A DNA stretch of 64,000 nt from Arthrobacter cryoconiti (GTDB taxonomy: Bacteria; Actinomycetota; Actinomycetes; Actinomycetales; Micrococcaceae), in contig NZ_JAJJBU010000014.1 of the NCBI RefSeq assembly GCF_020905375.1, positions 124,001-188,000 on the forward strand, given 5' to 3'. A model generated the notes under the pieces. It was not told the DNA's origin, searched no databases, and saw only the letters and a list, made by a program, of their open reading frames with translations. Positions 1 to 8,722 of the stretch are shown piece by piece. The position numbers were made by a program, and so were the translations under genes. How positions within the stretch are numbered: the first letter of the stretch is position 1; each line of letters begins with the position of its first letter.

Positions 1-1
1 G

Positions 2-871
2 GAAATGGTGGCCTGGTTGCCGCTACTTTTAGGCCTTAAGCCAGGAGACGTTGTGGTGCGGCCCCTCGTCGCTTACCCCACGTATGACATGGGGGCCATG
101 TTTGCTGGCGTCACAGCAGTAGCGGCAGATGATCTTGATGAGCTCGAACCCGAGGTTCGCTCCCGTGTGCGGCTGGTGTGGGTGAATTCCCCCGGGAACC
201 CCACAGGGATTGTGCGTGGCGTGGATTCTCTGCGCCGGCTCGTCGAGCAGGCGCGCCACATCGGAGCGGTGGTCGCTTCCGATGAGTGCTACGGCGAACT
301 TGGCTGGGGCCCGTGGGACCCCGAACATGGTGGTGAGCCCGTGCCAAGCGTGTTGGATCCGCGTGTCAGTGGTGGCTCAAATGAGTCTTTGTTGGCGCTG
401 TACTCTCTGAGCAAGCAGTCCAATCTGGCGGGTTACCGTGCGGCTTTTATTGCTGGGGACGCTGCCATCATGACGAATTTGGTCAACAGCCGCAAACATG
501 CCGGAATGATCGTCCCGTATCCGGTGCAAGAAGCCATGCGTGTTGCCTTGGGCGAAGATGGGCACGTCAGTGAACAAAAAGAACGCTACCGACGCCGTCG
601 TGCCATGTTGGTACCAGCGCTGGAGGCATTCGGTTTGAGAATCCACCACTCTGAGGCCGGACTCTATTTGTGGTGCACTGCTGGTGAGGACACCTGGACC
701 ACTATTGGCAGGCTTGCCGAACGCGGAATTGTTGCAGGACCCGGAGTGTTTTACGGGAAGGCCGGGGAAGGGTTCGTGCGCGTAGCCCTGACGGGAACCG
801 ATGAACGGATAGCTTCTGCCGTTGAACGGTTGGGTAGTGCCAACGCAATGGATATGGTCAATCCCGCCTGA
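2..871 (+). CDS. dapC: Succinyldiaminopimelate transaminase DapC (3' part; start lies before the window)
   Basis: A class I/II PLP-dependent aminotransferase, open at the left edge; the reading frame continues upstream of position 2, so the visible 289 residues lack the N-terminus. Visible fold-type I marks are the NSPGNPTG loop (about residue 61 from the first visible Met), the DECYGELGW segment, and the Schiff-base lysine in SLSKQSN (about residue 137). In actinobacteria this family transfers the amino group from glutamate to N-succinyl-2-amino-6-ketopimelate in lysine and peptidoglycan synthesis. dapD and dapE of the same pathway lie within 11 kb, which supports DapC over other aminotransferases. 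Citrate synthase follows about 200 bp downstream on the same strand. Confidence 0.85.
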   Translation, partial: EMVAWLPLLLGLKPGDVVVRPLVAYPTYDMGAMFAGVTAVAADDLDELEPEVRSRVRLVWVNSPGNPTGIVRGVDSLRRLVEQARHIGAVVASDECYGELGWGPWDPEHGGEPVPSVLDPRVSGGSNESLLALYSLSKQSNLAGYRAAFIAGDAAIMTNLVNSRKHAGMIVPYPVQEAMRVALGEDGHVSEQKERYRRRRAMLVPALEAFGLRIHHSEAGLYLWCTAGEDTWTTIGRLAERGIVAGPGVFYGKAGEGFVRVALTGTDERIASAVERLGSANAMDMVNPA

Positions 872-991
872 ATTTAGCTGCAGGATTAGTGTTGAAGGAC
901 CAATAAGCGGTAGTTTTATATCAAGAAGTTTATGCCATCGTGCACTTTTACAGCGGGTTTACGGAACTCTTGGGCCCAGCCAAAAAAAGTC

Positions 992-1022
992 TTTCCGTGC
1001 GCGGTGTTTTCCAGCACGGAAA
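992..1022. promoter_or_regulatory. Inverted repeat in the gltA leader
   Basis: Two perfect 9-bp arms (TTTCCGTGC at 992-1000 and GCACGGAAA at 1014-1022) are separated by 13 bp, 55 bp before the gltA start. This could be an operator or a leader hairpin. There is no T-tract directly after it, so a terminator for dapC is less likely. The rest of the 872-1076 gap shows no gene. Confidence 0.4.
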
Positions 1023-1076
1023 CGTTGCATGATCCAACCAACGGCCTTGTGAAGGCTGCCTCATGAAGGGGACTCC

Positions 1077-2360
1077 ATGACTGATTCCACGAGCGCAACA
1101 TTGCGCTACGACGGCGGAGAACTTGAACTTCCCCGCATTGAAGCCGTAGAAGGCAATGCCGGCTACGACGTTTCCAAGCTGCTCAAAGACACTGGTGCGG
1201 TCACTTATGATCCCGGGTTCGTAAACACAGCTGCAACTTCCTCAGCTATCACCTTCATCGATGGTGAGAAGGGCATCCTGCGTTACCGCGGTTACCCCAT
1301 TGAGGAACTCGCTGAGCACTCCAGCTTCCTGGAAGTGTCCTACCTGCTCATTTATGGAAACCTGCCCACTCCGGTAGAACTGGACACGTTCGACCAGAAG
1401 ATCCGCCGCCACACCATGCTCCATGAGGATCTTAAGGGCTTCTTTGGTGGATTCCCGCGCGACGCTCACCCGATGCCTGTGCTTTCCTCAGCAGTATCTG
1501 CTTTGTCGACGTTTTACCAGGATTCACTGGATCCCTTCGACGACGAACAAGTCGAGATGGCAACCATCCGCCTGATGGCCAAGATGCCCGTGATCGCCGC
1601 TTACGCCCACAAGAAATCGATCGGCCAGCCCATGCTGTACCCGGATAACTCGATGGGTCTGGTGGATAACTTCTTGCGCTTGAGCTTTGGCCTGCCGGCT
1701 GAGCCGTACGAAATGGACCCGGTGGTCGTCAAGGCTCTGGACCTGCTGCTCATCTTGCACGCGGATCACGAACAGAACTGCTCAACCTCAACTGTGCGCC
1801 TGGTTGGGTCAGCGAATGCAAATATGTTTGCATCCGTCTCCGCCGGTATCAATGCACTCTTCGGTCCGCTGCACGGCGGCGCCAACGAGGCCGTGCTGAA
1901 CATGCTCCGCCAAATTCAGGCCAGCGGCGAGCCGGTGGAAAAGTTTGTCGAGCGGGTCAAGAACAAAGAAGACGGCGTGAAGCTAATGGGCTTCGGGCAC
2001 CGCGTCTACAAGAACTACGATCCCCGCGCCAAGATCGTCAAAGAGACAGCCCACGAGATTCTGTCCAAGCTTGGCGGCAACGACGAACTCCTGGACATCG
2101 CCATGCGCCTAGAAGAGGTAGCGCTGACGGACGAATACTTCATCTCCCGCAAGCTCTACCCCAACGTGGACTTCTACACGGGCCTGATCTACAAGGCCAT
2201 GGGCTTTCCGGAGAAAATGTTCACCGTCCTCTTTGCCATTGGCCGGCTGCCAGGTTGGATTGCTCAGTGGCGCGAGATGATGAAGGATCCGCAAACCAAG
2301 ATTGGCCGTCCGCGCCAGCTGTACATTGGGGAACCAGAGCGCATGTACCCGTCGCGCTAG
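1077..2360 (+). CDS. gltA: Citrate synthase
   Basis: Condenses acetyl-CoA and oxaloacetate at the entry of the TCA cycle. The protein has 427 residues, usual for the bacterial hexameric type. Recognisable active-site segments are LHADHEQNCS (H228/H231), GPLHGGANEA (H266), GFGHRVYKNYDPRAK (H308) and NVDFYTG (D365). The ATG is preceded by AAGGGG at a suitable distance. The gene has its own leader with an inverted repeat and follows dapC. The identification is not in doubt; close relatives such as 2-methylcitrate synthase are shorter and usually sit with prp genes, which are absent here. Confidence 0.96.
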   Translation: MTDSTSATLRYDGGELELPRIEAVEGNAGYDVSKLLKDTGAVTYDPGFVNTAATSSAITFIDGEKGILRYRGYPIEELAEHSSFLEVSYLLIYGNLPTPVELDTFDQKIRRHTMLHEDLKGFFGGFPRDAHPMPVLSSAVSALSTFYQDSLDPFDDEQVEMATIRLMAKMPVIAAYAHKKSIGQPMLYPDNSMGLVDNFLRLSFGLPAEPYEMDPVVVKALDLLLILHADHEQNCSTSTVRLVGSANANMFASVSAGINALFGPLHGGANEAVLNMLRQIQASGEPVEKFVERVKNKEDGVKLMGFGHRVYKNYDPRAKIVKETAHEILSKLGGNDELLDIAMRLEEVALTDEYFISRKLYPNVDFYTGLIYKAMGFPEKMFTVLFAIGRLPGWIAQWREMMKDPQTKIGRPRQLYIGEPERMYPSR

Positions 2361-2446
2361 AACTATCTACGACGGCGGCGGGAGACTTCTTGAGGGAAGT
2401 CACTCGCCGCTTTCTGCCTTGTTTTTCAGTTCTGAAAGAAGATCAC

Positions 2447-2647
2447 ATGCTCAAATTGCTCTTACACACGTTTTCTCTAGCCTTCCCTATTGTGGTGGTG
2501 GTCCTGCTCGTAGTGGTGCTATTGGGCAAAACGGTGTTCCTGCCGTATTTGATCCCCGCAGCCGTCATCATGGTGGTGTTGCTGGTACTGCTGTATGTGG
2601 ATAGGAAAAAAGAAGCTGCCAAGGTAAGCCCTGACACGAACAGCTGA
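2447..2647 (+). CDS. Small two-helix membrane protein, unknown function
   Basis: A 66-residue protein read from an ATG with GAAAGAAG just upstream. Two closely spaced hydrophobic stretches (about residues 10-28 and 32-52) suggest a helical hairpin in the membrane, followed by a short charged tail beginning DRKKEAAK. A longer frame runs upstream to 2255 but overlaps gltA and has no matching ribosome site, so I chose the internal ATG. The last codons fall inside a direct repeat. I do not recognise the family. Confidence 0.6.
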   Translation: MLKLLLHTFSLAFPIVVVVLLVVVLLGKTVFLPYLIPAAVIMVVLLVLLYVDRKKEAAKVSPDTNS

Positions 2648-2691
2648 CCCTGGCAACACCGGTCCTGACACGAACAGCCGACCTTAGCAAC
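2630..2691. repeat. Two direct copies of a 28-bp unit (34-bp period)
   Basis: Copies at 2630-2657 and 2664-2691 match at 25 of 28 positions and start CCTGACACGAACAGC. The first copy covers the stop region of the small membrane protein, so a duplication may have extended or altered its C-terminus. Confidence 0.7.
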
Positions 2692-2722
2692 AATATTGAA
2701 ACATCTGTGCTAAAAAAGAGAT

Positions 2723-3346
2723 GTGCCCAAAATTGTTGATGCTTTTGATCGTCGCGAACTAGTTGCGCAAGCCGTGTTTCAACTCATCGGCGAACGCGGC
2801 ATGGCCCATGCGTCTTTGCGAAACGTTGCCGCGCAAGCGAACTTGGCGCTGGGATCGGTGCGCCATTATTTTGACAACCAAGCAGAGCTGATGGACTTTG
2901 CGTTCCGGACGAATTCCGAACGTGTACATGTGCGTGCTCTGGATCGTCTTGAAGAACTCGAAAGCAAGCCGCTACCTGCGCAACCGGAACTCTTGGTGGA
3001 AAAGTGCGCTGGTGTCTTAGAAGCGCTGCTCCCGCTCGGCGGAGAATCCAGCCGGGATGCTGTGGTCCGCATGGAGTTTATGCTGGCCGCCCGCACGTTA
3101 GTGCACCTGGGCCAGGCCGCGCTAGACGATTACAGGGCCACTGGCGCCGTAGTGGGGCGGGTGCTCATGCAACTGCTGGCCAGCGACTTGGTGATCGGAA
3201 GCCGCAAACCCGTGGATGAGGCCGAACGGCTGATCGCAGTACTGGATGGATTGAGCTTGCGCATGGTCCTCCAACCCGCGTGGGCAACGCCCGAACAGAG
3301 CAGCGCCACCCTGCGACGCCATTTAGCGTCTCTGCTTGGTCCGTGA
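2723..3346 (+). CDS. TetR/AcrR-family transcriptional regulator
   Basis: A 207-residue protein with the N-terminal TetR helix-turn-helix at about residues 10-55: a helix starting LVAQAVFQLIGERG, then SLRNVAAQANLALGSVRHYF, the typical recognition helix followed by the YF motif. The C-terminal ligand domain is not recognisable as a specific subfamily. The start is GTG with AAAAAGAG directly upstream; an overlapping ATG two bases earlier is out of frame. No divergent partner or obvious operator pair is visible, so the target is unknown. Confidence 0.85.
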   Translation: MPKIVDAFDRRELVAQAVFQLIGERGMAHASLRNVAAQANLALGSVRHYFDNQAELMDFAFRTNSERVHVRALDRLEELESKPLPAQPELLVEKCAGVLEALLPLGGESSRDAVVRMEFMLAARTLVHLGQAALDDYRATGAVVGRVLMQLLASDLVIGSRKPVDEAERLIAVLDGLSLRMVLQPAWATPEQSSATLRRHLASLLGP

Positions 3347-3524
3347 CTGGCTGACTGACTGGTCTGGCTGGAGCTATGGGCTGCGCTGCACTCCACACCG
3401 CGCTGTGGATGACGCCGAGTAAGGCGCTGTGTAGACCGCCAGACAGTGCACACGGACAGGCTTGAGAGTAAACTTCAAGCCAGGAGCCAGGCAGCTTGAG
3501 CTGCGGCTGCTGGAGGCGAAGATT

Positions 3525-4136
3525 ATGCATCATACGGGCGGTCCGGGTTGGCGTATCACCATGGACACAAGTGGACCTATGCTAGTGGCGCTTTACATTC
3601 GTGACGTCGCTGGGCTGGACGGGGCTGGAAGTCCGGCGCTGTCCCCTGTAGCTCCTTCCGTGGGCTCGGCAGACCACAGTAGATTGACGGCACACGTTGG
3701 CGGCGTGGATGCCTTGCGCTGGCAATGGGAAGGCTGGTGGCGAGCACTTTTGGCCAGCGCCCCGCAGCGCGCACCATCGGTGACACCACCGAATTTCCCG
3801 GAGCTCAATGCTACGCCCGCACTCCAACGCGTGGTGCAAGCCCATTTTGGCGCAGCACTTAGCTGGTCCCAAGAGCAGAGCCAGACATATGCCCGGCTAG
3901 CGGCGGAAAGAGAAACCCTGGGTAAGCATAAGATCTTGGCGGATCTGGTCGCGAACAAGGAAATGGAGCTGGGCCGCAGTGCGCGAGATTTCACGCTGAC
4001 CATTGTGGAAATGCCCTTGGCTGAACCACGGGCATGGTTTATCGAACCAAACCGACTGATCATGGATCAGCATTTATTGGAGGACCAGCAAACTTTTGTT
4101 AGCTACGTTCAACCCGTGGTGGATATGCTCGTCTAA
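3525..4136 (+). CDS. Hypothetical protein
   Basis: A 203-residue protein with no domain I recognise. The ATG at 3525 has a strong GGAGG eight bases upstream; a TTG at 3462 in the same frame has none, so I took the internal start. The middle (about residues 45-110) is rich in Trp and Ala, and the C-terminal third contains LAEPRAWFIEPNRLIM followed by an acidic stretch. There are no clear membrane segments or signal peptide. It converges with the gene at 4145, only 8 bp away. Confidence 0.6.
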   Translation: MHHTGGPGWRITMDTSGPMLVALYIRDVAGLDGAGSPALSPVAPSVGSADHSRLTAHVGGVDALRWQWEGWWRALLASAPQRAPSVTPPNFPELNATPALQRVVQAHFGAALSWSQEQSQTYARLAAERETLGKHKILADLVANKEMELGRSARDFTLTIVEMPLAEPRAWFIEPNRLIMDQHLLEDQQTFVSYVQPVVDMLV

Positions 4137-4144
4137 ACACCCGA

Positions 4145-5083
4145 TTATTGGGGTGCTGACGCAAGGTAAATAGTGAGAAAGCCTTCTGAATTTGGGGCGT
4201 TCGCTGTGTTTGGGGCGTTTTGCCCCGTAGCACCAGCGGCACTGGCAGCCTTCCAACCAACGTTGTGACCGGCGTCGTTCGCGTTCCGATCCCAGATGTT
4301 GTTCTCGAAGCTGACGCTGGTGATGCCTTGGCTGCGGGCATTCGCCACTGCCCACTGCGCAATAGCCCAAGCTGTCGCGCCTGATATCTGGACGCGGAGG
4401 CTTGAAGAACCCTGATCCGTGGAAGCAGTCACTGGCAACGGACCGAAAGCTGCGTGAATGGCCTCCTCCAGAGCTGCGGATGTCGGCGGAACGTCCGTGG
4501 CCGACACTGGTGGCAAGGTGCAACTAAGTGCCGCAGGCGACTGTCCGGTCAGGGCGGAGGCAAAGGCTTTGGCCGTCGGTTCGTGCTGTGCGTAGGCATG
4601 CGGATAGGCGGACCGTTGCACGATCTGCGCGGCGTCGTTCAACGGTAAGTTAGCGTAGTTGGGAACCTGTTCCAAGGCTTTAAAGAAAGCGGTGGATGAA
4701 TAGACGGGGTCCATGATCTGCTCCGCGGTGCCCCAATCCTGGGACGGGCGCTGCTGGAAAAGTCCCACGGAGTCTAGATCGCCGTAGTCGATGTTGCGTA
4801 GCTTGGACTCCTGCAATGCCGTAGCAAGGGCAATGGAGGCTGCACGTGCCGGCATGCCACGCTGGAGGGAGACGGCGGAGATCAACGCGGCATTCTGGGT
4901 TTGGTCTGGCGCCAACGTGTACGAGCTAGCACCCACGGTAGCTGTGCAACCAGGGCGTAGCTCCGGAACAAACGCCGTACCAAGGTAGTTGGCCAGCCAG
5001 AAGCCACCGCCCACCAGAAGGCCCACAGCTACTACAGTGACAGTGACGAAGGTGAGGAACGCGGCCCCCCGTCGATGGCTCAT
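4145..5083 (-). CDS. Membrane-anchored lysozyme/transglycosylase-like hypothetical protein
   Basis: A 312-residue protein with one N-terminal membrane anchor (about residues 9-33) and an exported body. Residues 75-130 carry a helical segment, ALQESKLRNIDYGDLDSVGLFQQRPSQDWG, that resembles the catalytic-Glu region of lytic-transglycosylase/resuscitation-factor folds (glutamate in QESK, then the SVGLFQQRP loop). The C-terminal half may bind a ligand but is not recognised. The start is supported by GAGGAG before the ATG. Similar proteins are usually annotated as hypothetical in Arthrobacter. Cell-wall hydrolysis is an inference from the local motif only. Confidence 0.6.
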   Translation of the reverse strand: MSHRRGAAFLTFVTVTVVAVGLLVGGGFWLANYLGTAFVPELRPGCTATVGASSYTLAPDQTQNAALISAVSLQRGMPARAASIALATALQESKLRNIDYGDLDSVGLFQQRPSQDWGTAEQIMDPVYSSTAFFKALEQVPNYANLPLNDAAQIVQRSAYPHAYAQHEPTAKAFASALTGQSPAALSCTLPPVSATDVPPTSAALEEAIHAAFGPLPVTASTDQGSSSLRVQISGATAWAIAQWAVANARSQGITSVSFENNIWDRNANDAGHNVGWKAASAAGATGQNAPNTANAPNSEGFLTIYLASAPQ

Positions 5084-5130
5084 GGCAGACAGCTCCTCGG
5101 GCCTGAAAGAAGAATAAAGTGCAATCTGTC

Positions 5131-6141
5131 CTAGTTGCTATGCAGCGAGTCGTTTAGTTCCACCGTTGATCCCCTGCGAGGGAGAACTTCAACCTCACCC
5201 GAGCTTGAATTGCGACGGAACAAAAGATTGGGAACACCGGAAAGTTGGCTAGCTTTGACAATGGTGGTGGTGTCCTCACCGTCGTCGTTCTTCGGGCCCA
5301 GCAGACGCACCCGGGTACCGGCAGTGACGTAGAGGCCAGCTTCCACAACGGAATCATCGCCAATGCTAATGCCCACTCCGGAGTTGGCGCCCAGCAGCAC
5401 CCGCTCGCCGAGGCTGATACGTTCCTTGCCGCCACCGGAAAGTGTTCCCATAATGGAGGCTCCGCCGCCAACGTCGGTCCCGTTTCCTACGGTGACGCCA
5501 GCGGAAATGCGCCCTTCCACCATCGACGAGCCAAGTGTCCCGGCGTTAAAGTTCACAAATCCCTCATGCATGACGGTAGTGCCATCAGCGAGATAGGCGC
5601 CGAGACGGACGCGATCCGCGTCACCGATGCGCACACCGGATGGCACCACGTAATCGACCATCCGGGGGAACTTATCCACTGAGTAGACGGTGACGGCACC
5701 ACGCCGGCGCAGTCTTGCTCGGGTGACTTCAAAGCCATCCGGAGAAGCTGGGCCGAAGTTGGTCCAGACTACGTTGGAGAGCACACCGAAGATGCCTTCC
5801 AAATTCATTTGATTGGGGGCTACTAAACGATGGGAGAGCAGGTGCAGACGCAGATAAGCATCCACGGCGTCAGCGGGAGCACGGTCTAAATCGATTTGAA
5901 CAAAAACGACTTTCTGGGTGACTGCCCGATCAGTGTCTGTGCCCGCTGCCGCGAGATCAACGAGTTCCTGTGCTGGCTCCGGCGTCGCTTCCAGGCTCTG
6001 CGTACCAATGCCCAGAGACGGCGCCGGGAACCAAGCATCCAGGACGGTGCCGTTCTCTGCCACAGTGGCAAGGGCAAAACCGTGGGCGGTGCGGATGGAC
6101 TGTGTTTGGCCCACTGAAGGGGAAACCGGGTTCTGCGTCAT
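5131..6141 (-). CDS. dapD: 2,3,4,5-tetrahydropyridine-2,6-dicarboxylate N-succinyltransferase
   Basis: Succinylates tetrahydrodipicolinate from succinyl-CoA in the lysine/diaminopimelate pathway. The 336-residue protein is of the longer actinobacterial type. The C-terminal half contains hexapeptide-repeat left-handed beta-helix sequence (runs such as [31 protein letters not shown]). I prefer the ATG at 6141 to the in-frame TTG at 6147 because a TAGACT element lies six bases before the ATG, consistent with a leaderless transcript. dapE is divergent about 4 kb away, and dapC is at the left edge. Confidence 0.93.
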   Translation of the reverse strand: MTQNPVSPSVGQTQSIRTAHGFALATVAENGTVLDAWFPAPSLGIGTQSLEATPEPAQELVDLAAAGTDTDRAVTQKVVFVQIDLDRAPADAVDAYLRLHLLSHRLVAPNQMNLEGIFGVLSNVVWTNFGPASPDGFEVTRARLRRRGAVTVYSVDKFPRMVDYVVPSGVRIGDADRVRLGAYLADGTTVMHEGFVNFNAGTLGSSMVEGRISAGVTVGNGTDVGGGASIMGTLSGGGKERISLGERVLLGANSGVGISIGDDSVVEAGLYVTAGTRVRLLGPKNDDGEDTTTIVKASQLSGVPNLLFRRNSSSGEVEVLPRRGSTVELNDSLHSN

Positions 6142-6147
6142 GGTCAA

Positions 6148-6153
6148 AGTCTA
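6148..6153 (-). promoter_or_regulatory. Putative -10 element of leaderless dapD
   Basis: TAGACT ends six bases before the dapD ATG and no Shine-Dalgarno sequence is present, so transcription should begin at or next to the start codon. Confidence 0.5.
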
Positions 6154-6183
6154 TCGATCCGTTCTCTCTGGTGAAAACGGTCC

Positions 6184-7764
6184 CTACACAACGTTGAACG
6201 TGATGGTGTGCCAGCCTGTGGAGCCGTCCGGCTCCGGCGGAGCCTGATCTTCCACTTGCAAGGTTCCGGCGCCATCATAAGCACGCACTTGGACCTTGTG
6301 GATGCCCGGCTTGGCGTCATTCCAGATGAACTGCCACTGGCGCCACGTAATCAAAGATGCTTCTGCACCCAATTCCGCAGCTTGCCACTGACCGTTATCT
6401 AGCTTGACTTCAACTTTAGAAATCCCGCGTGTTTGGGCCCATGCGGTACCCCCGACTGCTACCCGTCCGGCGGGAACGCGTGCCAAAGCCTTCGGCACTT
6501 CAACCCGGGAGGACGTTTTGATGGGGCCATGCGAGGACCAGCCGCGTGAAGTCCAGTAACCGGCTTTCTCTGCAAAAGTGGTCACTTCTAAGTCAACGAC
6601 CCACTTTGTAGCTGAGACGAAACCGTACAAACCTGGTACCACCATGCGTACTGGAAAACCGTGTTCCAGCGGAAGTGGCTCATCATTCATACCAACGGCA
6701 AGGATGGCGCCACGATCGTCTTGGAGGGCTGGTAGGGGAGTAGAAGCGCTGAAACCGTCCGAGCTCGTAGAGAGGACCATATCGGCTCCTCCCTTGGGCT
6801 TGGCCCGGGCCATAATTTCGCGGAGCGGATAGCCCAGCCATTTGGCGTTGCCGACCAAGTTTCCTCCCACCACGTTTGATACGCAGGTCAACGTCACATG
6901 GGATTCGACCAGATCGGAGGCGAGAAGCTCGGAAAAACTCATCGTGAACTCGTTCTCCACCATGCCGTGTACCCGTAGTTCCCAACTGTTGGGGTCCAGC
7001 TGAGGAACGGCCAAGGCTGTGTCTATACGGTAGAAATCGGCGTTGGGTGTCACAAAGGGCACGACTCCGTCCACAGAGACTGCCACTCCGTCCGGAAGGG
7101 GAGCCGCCTTTGTCTTGGCCGCGGGGAGCTTGAGAGCGTCGCGGAATTGGCGTGCGGTATTGCGAGCGGTGGACAGGAGGTTCCCACCAATGCCGACCAC
7201 TAAGGATCCGCCAGCAATCAGGGCGGCACCCAGGATGAAACTACGGCGGTTTGGACTCTGAACCGTGTCTTCATGGTTCTTCGGGTCTGGCTGATTCGCC
7301 CAAGCACGCTGTGCTGCGAGGGTGAGGTACCTCAACACAAAGAGTCCTGCGACGGTGCCGATGACGACAGGCACTAGATCCAGAACCGTGGCGCCTGATC
7401 GGGTAATGATGGTCGCGATCATGACTGCGGCGAACACGACCACCATGGACGCTCCGACGATCAGCTTCCGAGCGGCAGCCAATCCAGCAATGGCGGCCAA
7501 AATTACCGTCGCAATTGCCATCGAAAGCAACAGGACGGTCTTGTCATTGGTGCCGAAGGTGGAAATAGCAAAGTTCTTCATCCACGACGGGGTGAAGTCG
7601 ATGAAGGTGGATCCCATGGACGTCAGGGGAGAGGAAACGGTGCCAAAGAATGCCGAGAGCAACTCTGCTACTGCGAACAGTGCTCCAGCTGCGATGATGC
7701 CGGTGAGGGCTGGCGCAATGGCTCTGCCCCGCCGGCCTGTGGTACTGCGATTTCGCTTTCCCAT
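6184..7764 (-). CDS. Five-helix membrane molybdopterin-dependent oxidoreductase (sulfite oxidase family)
   Basis: A 526-residue protein. Four hydrophobic helices (about 17-40, 76-98, 101-120, 127-149) are followed by a twin-arginine motif NRRSFIL (R173-R174) directly before a fifth helix (175-198). The periplasmic part is a sulfite-oxidase-type molybdopterin domain with the expected Mo-ligand cysteine in VTLTCVSNVVGG (C294) and a C-terminal Mo-co dimerisation domain. This layout matches hybrid Sec/Tat-inserted actinobacterial molybdoenzymes. The ATG at 7764 has AGGAG seven bases upstream; the frame runs further upstream but without support. The substrate is unknown. A SigK-type promoter lies upstream, linking it to sigK-rskA. 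Confidence 0.85.
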   Translation of the reverse strand: MGKRNRSTTGRRGRAIAPALTGIIAAGALFAVAELLSAFFGTVSSPLTSMGSTFIDFTPSWMKNFAISTFGTNDKTVLLLSMAIATVILAAIAGLAAARKLIVGASMVVVFAAVMIATIITRSGATVLDLVPVVIGTVAGLFVLRYLTLAAQRAWANQPDPKNHEDTVQSPNRRSFILGAALIAGGSLVVGIGGNLLSTARNTARQFRDALKLPAAKTKAAPLPDGVAVSVDGVVPFVTPNADFYRIDTALAVPQLDPNSWELRVHGMVENEFTMSFSELLASDLVESHVTLTCVSNVVGGNLVGNAKWLGYPLREIMARAKPKGGADMVLSTSSDGFSASTPLPALQDDRGAILAVGMNDEPLPLEHGFPVRMVVPGLYGFVSATKWVVDLEVTTFAEKAGYWTSRGWSSHGPIKTSSRVEVPKALARVPAGRVAVGGTAWAQTRGISKVEVKLDNGQWQAAELGAEASLITWRQWQFIWNDAKPGIHKVQVRAYDGAGTLQVEDQAPPEPDGSTGWHTITFNVV

Positions 7765-7828
7765 GACAGGCTCCTGAAGTTGGTGGGCGTTTGCTGGAGC
7801 CGATTGGCGCCAGTTATTCACACTGGTG

Positions 7829-7859
7829 CTTCGGAGCCGAACTATAGATGGATTGGAAA
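7829..7859 (-). promoter_or_regulatory. Candidate SigK promoter of the molybdopterin oxidoreductase
   Basis: On the minus strand, TTTCCAATCC is followed after exactly 15 bases by CCGAAG. The same element with the same spacing lies upstream of the fasciclin gene. Both boxes are one change from the mycobacterial SigK consensus as I recall it (CCATCC and CCGAAT). The leader to the ATG is about 65 bases. Confidence 0.7.
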
Positions 7860-7886
7860 TGGCGGGCCCCATCGGGGCCCGCCATT
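7858..7886 (-). terminator. Hairpin after rskA
   Basis: A perfect 13-bp stem (AATGGCGGGCCCC and its complement) with a 3-base loop lies 36 bp past the rskA stop, immediately before the SigK-type promoter. It probably ends the fasciclin-sigK-rskA transcript and isolates the next gene. The T-tract is weak. Confidence 0.65.
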
Positions 7887-7921
7887 GTTGGTAATGCGGA
7901 TGGATCTAGAAGATCGCGTAT

Positions 7922-8722
7922 TTAGATAGCTTGGACCAAAATCGGAGTGGTCGTGGGCGAGGCGGATCCACCAAGGGGCTCTACGGTGATACCAATGTGC
8001 GTAGCCCCGTCGATGGCGCCTTGGAGCGTCTGCACGCTGTTGCCGGAGGGTGTCTCCGTCATCAGCCCGGCAGGTACTGCACCGTTGGCGGAAATGAACC
8101 ACAGCTCATATGATTTGCCGCTGGGTGCCGCAGGCATGTCCTTGACCATGATGGAAGCCTTATTGGCTTGTGCCGACGCCGCTATGGTCACCACGGCGTG
8201 ATCGCCGACGGTAGTCGTGGCGATTTTGGCGTCAGGGGCACCCATAATGGCCAGTAGCTCATTTTGAGCAGATTGCTCGGCAACCGAATTTTGTGCAGTA
8301 TTCTCTTGGCCCGCGGAGTGGCCCATGGCCCATCCACCAACGCCGACCCCGGCAAGAACAGCTAGGCTGGCCGCAACGCTAAGTGCTGGGAACCATTTGC
8401 TGTGCTGTTGCCTGCTCCGTGTGGACGCTCGAGAGCTTCTGGCGGAGGAAATATCATGCACTGTTGCTGTTGCTGTTGCTGGTGCAGTTGCAGGCAGCTG
8501 AGGTGTCTTAGCGATGGTGGCCATGATATTTGCTTTCATGGCGGCCGGTGGCTTTACAGCCGGAGCCCCAAAAGCGAGCAACGCGGCGGTCTCGCTCAGA
8601 CTCCGCACTTCCTCTTGGACTTGAGGGTCGCTGTGGAGCAGGCTCTCAAAAAGTTCTCGTTCGGAGTCTGTGAGGGCGTCCAGGGCATATGCGCCGGTCA
8701 GCGAATGCATTTGTTCTTCCAT
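7922..8722 (-). CDS. rskA: Anti-sigma-K factor RskA
   Basis: A 266-residue membrane protein that should hold SigK inactive. The N-terminal ~50 residues (ALDALTDSERELFESLL...) form the cytoplasmic anti-sigma domain. A low-complexity Ala/Thr/Pro linker (about 76-90) precedes one transmembrane helix (about 111-134), and the exported C-terminal part is an RskA domain ending in a repeated beta pattern (YELWFISANGAVPAG). The gene overlaps the sigK stop; ATG 8722 and GTG 8725 are both possible, with AGGAG upstream. Release of SigK presumably needs cleavage of RskA by membrane proteases, as known in mycobacteria; no such protease is in the window. Confidence 0.88.
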   Translation of the reverse strand: MEEQMHSLTGAYALDALTDSERELFESLLHSDPQVQEEVRSLSETAALLAFGAPAVKPPAAMKANIMATIAKTPQLPATAPATATATVHDISSARSSRASTRSRQQHSKWFPALSVAASLAVLAGVGVGGWAMGHSAGQENTAQNSVAEQSAQNELLAIMGAPDAKIATTTVGDHAVVTIAASAQANKASIMVKDMPAAPSGKSYELWFISANGAVPAGLMTETPSGNSVQTLQGAIDGATHIGITVEPLGGSASPTTTPILVQAI

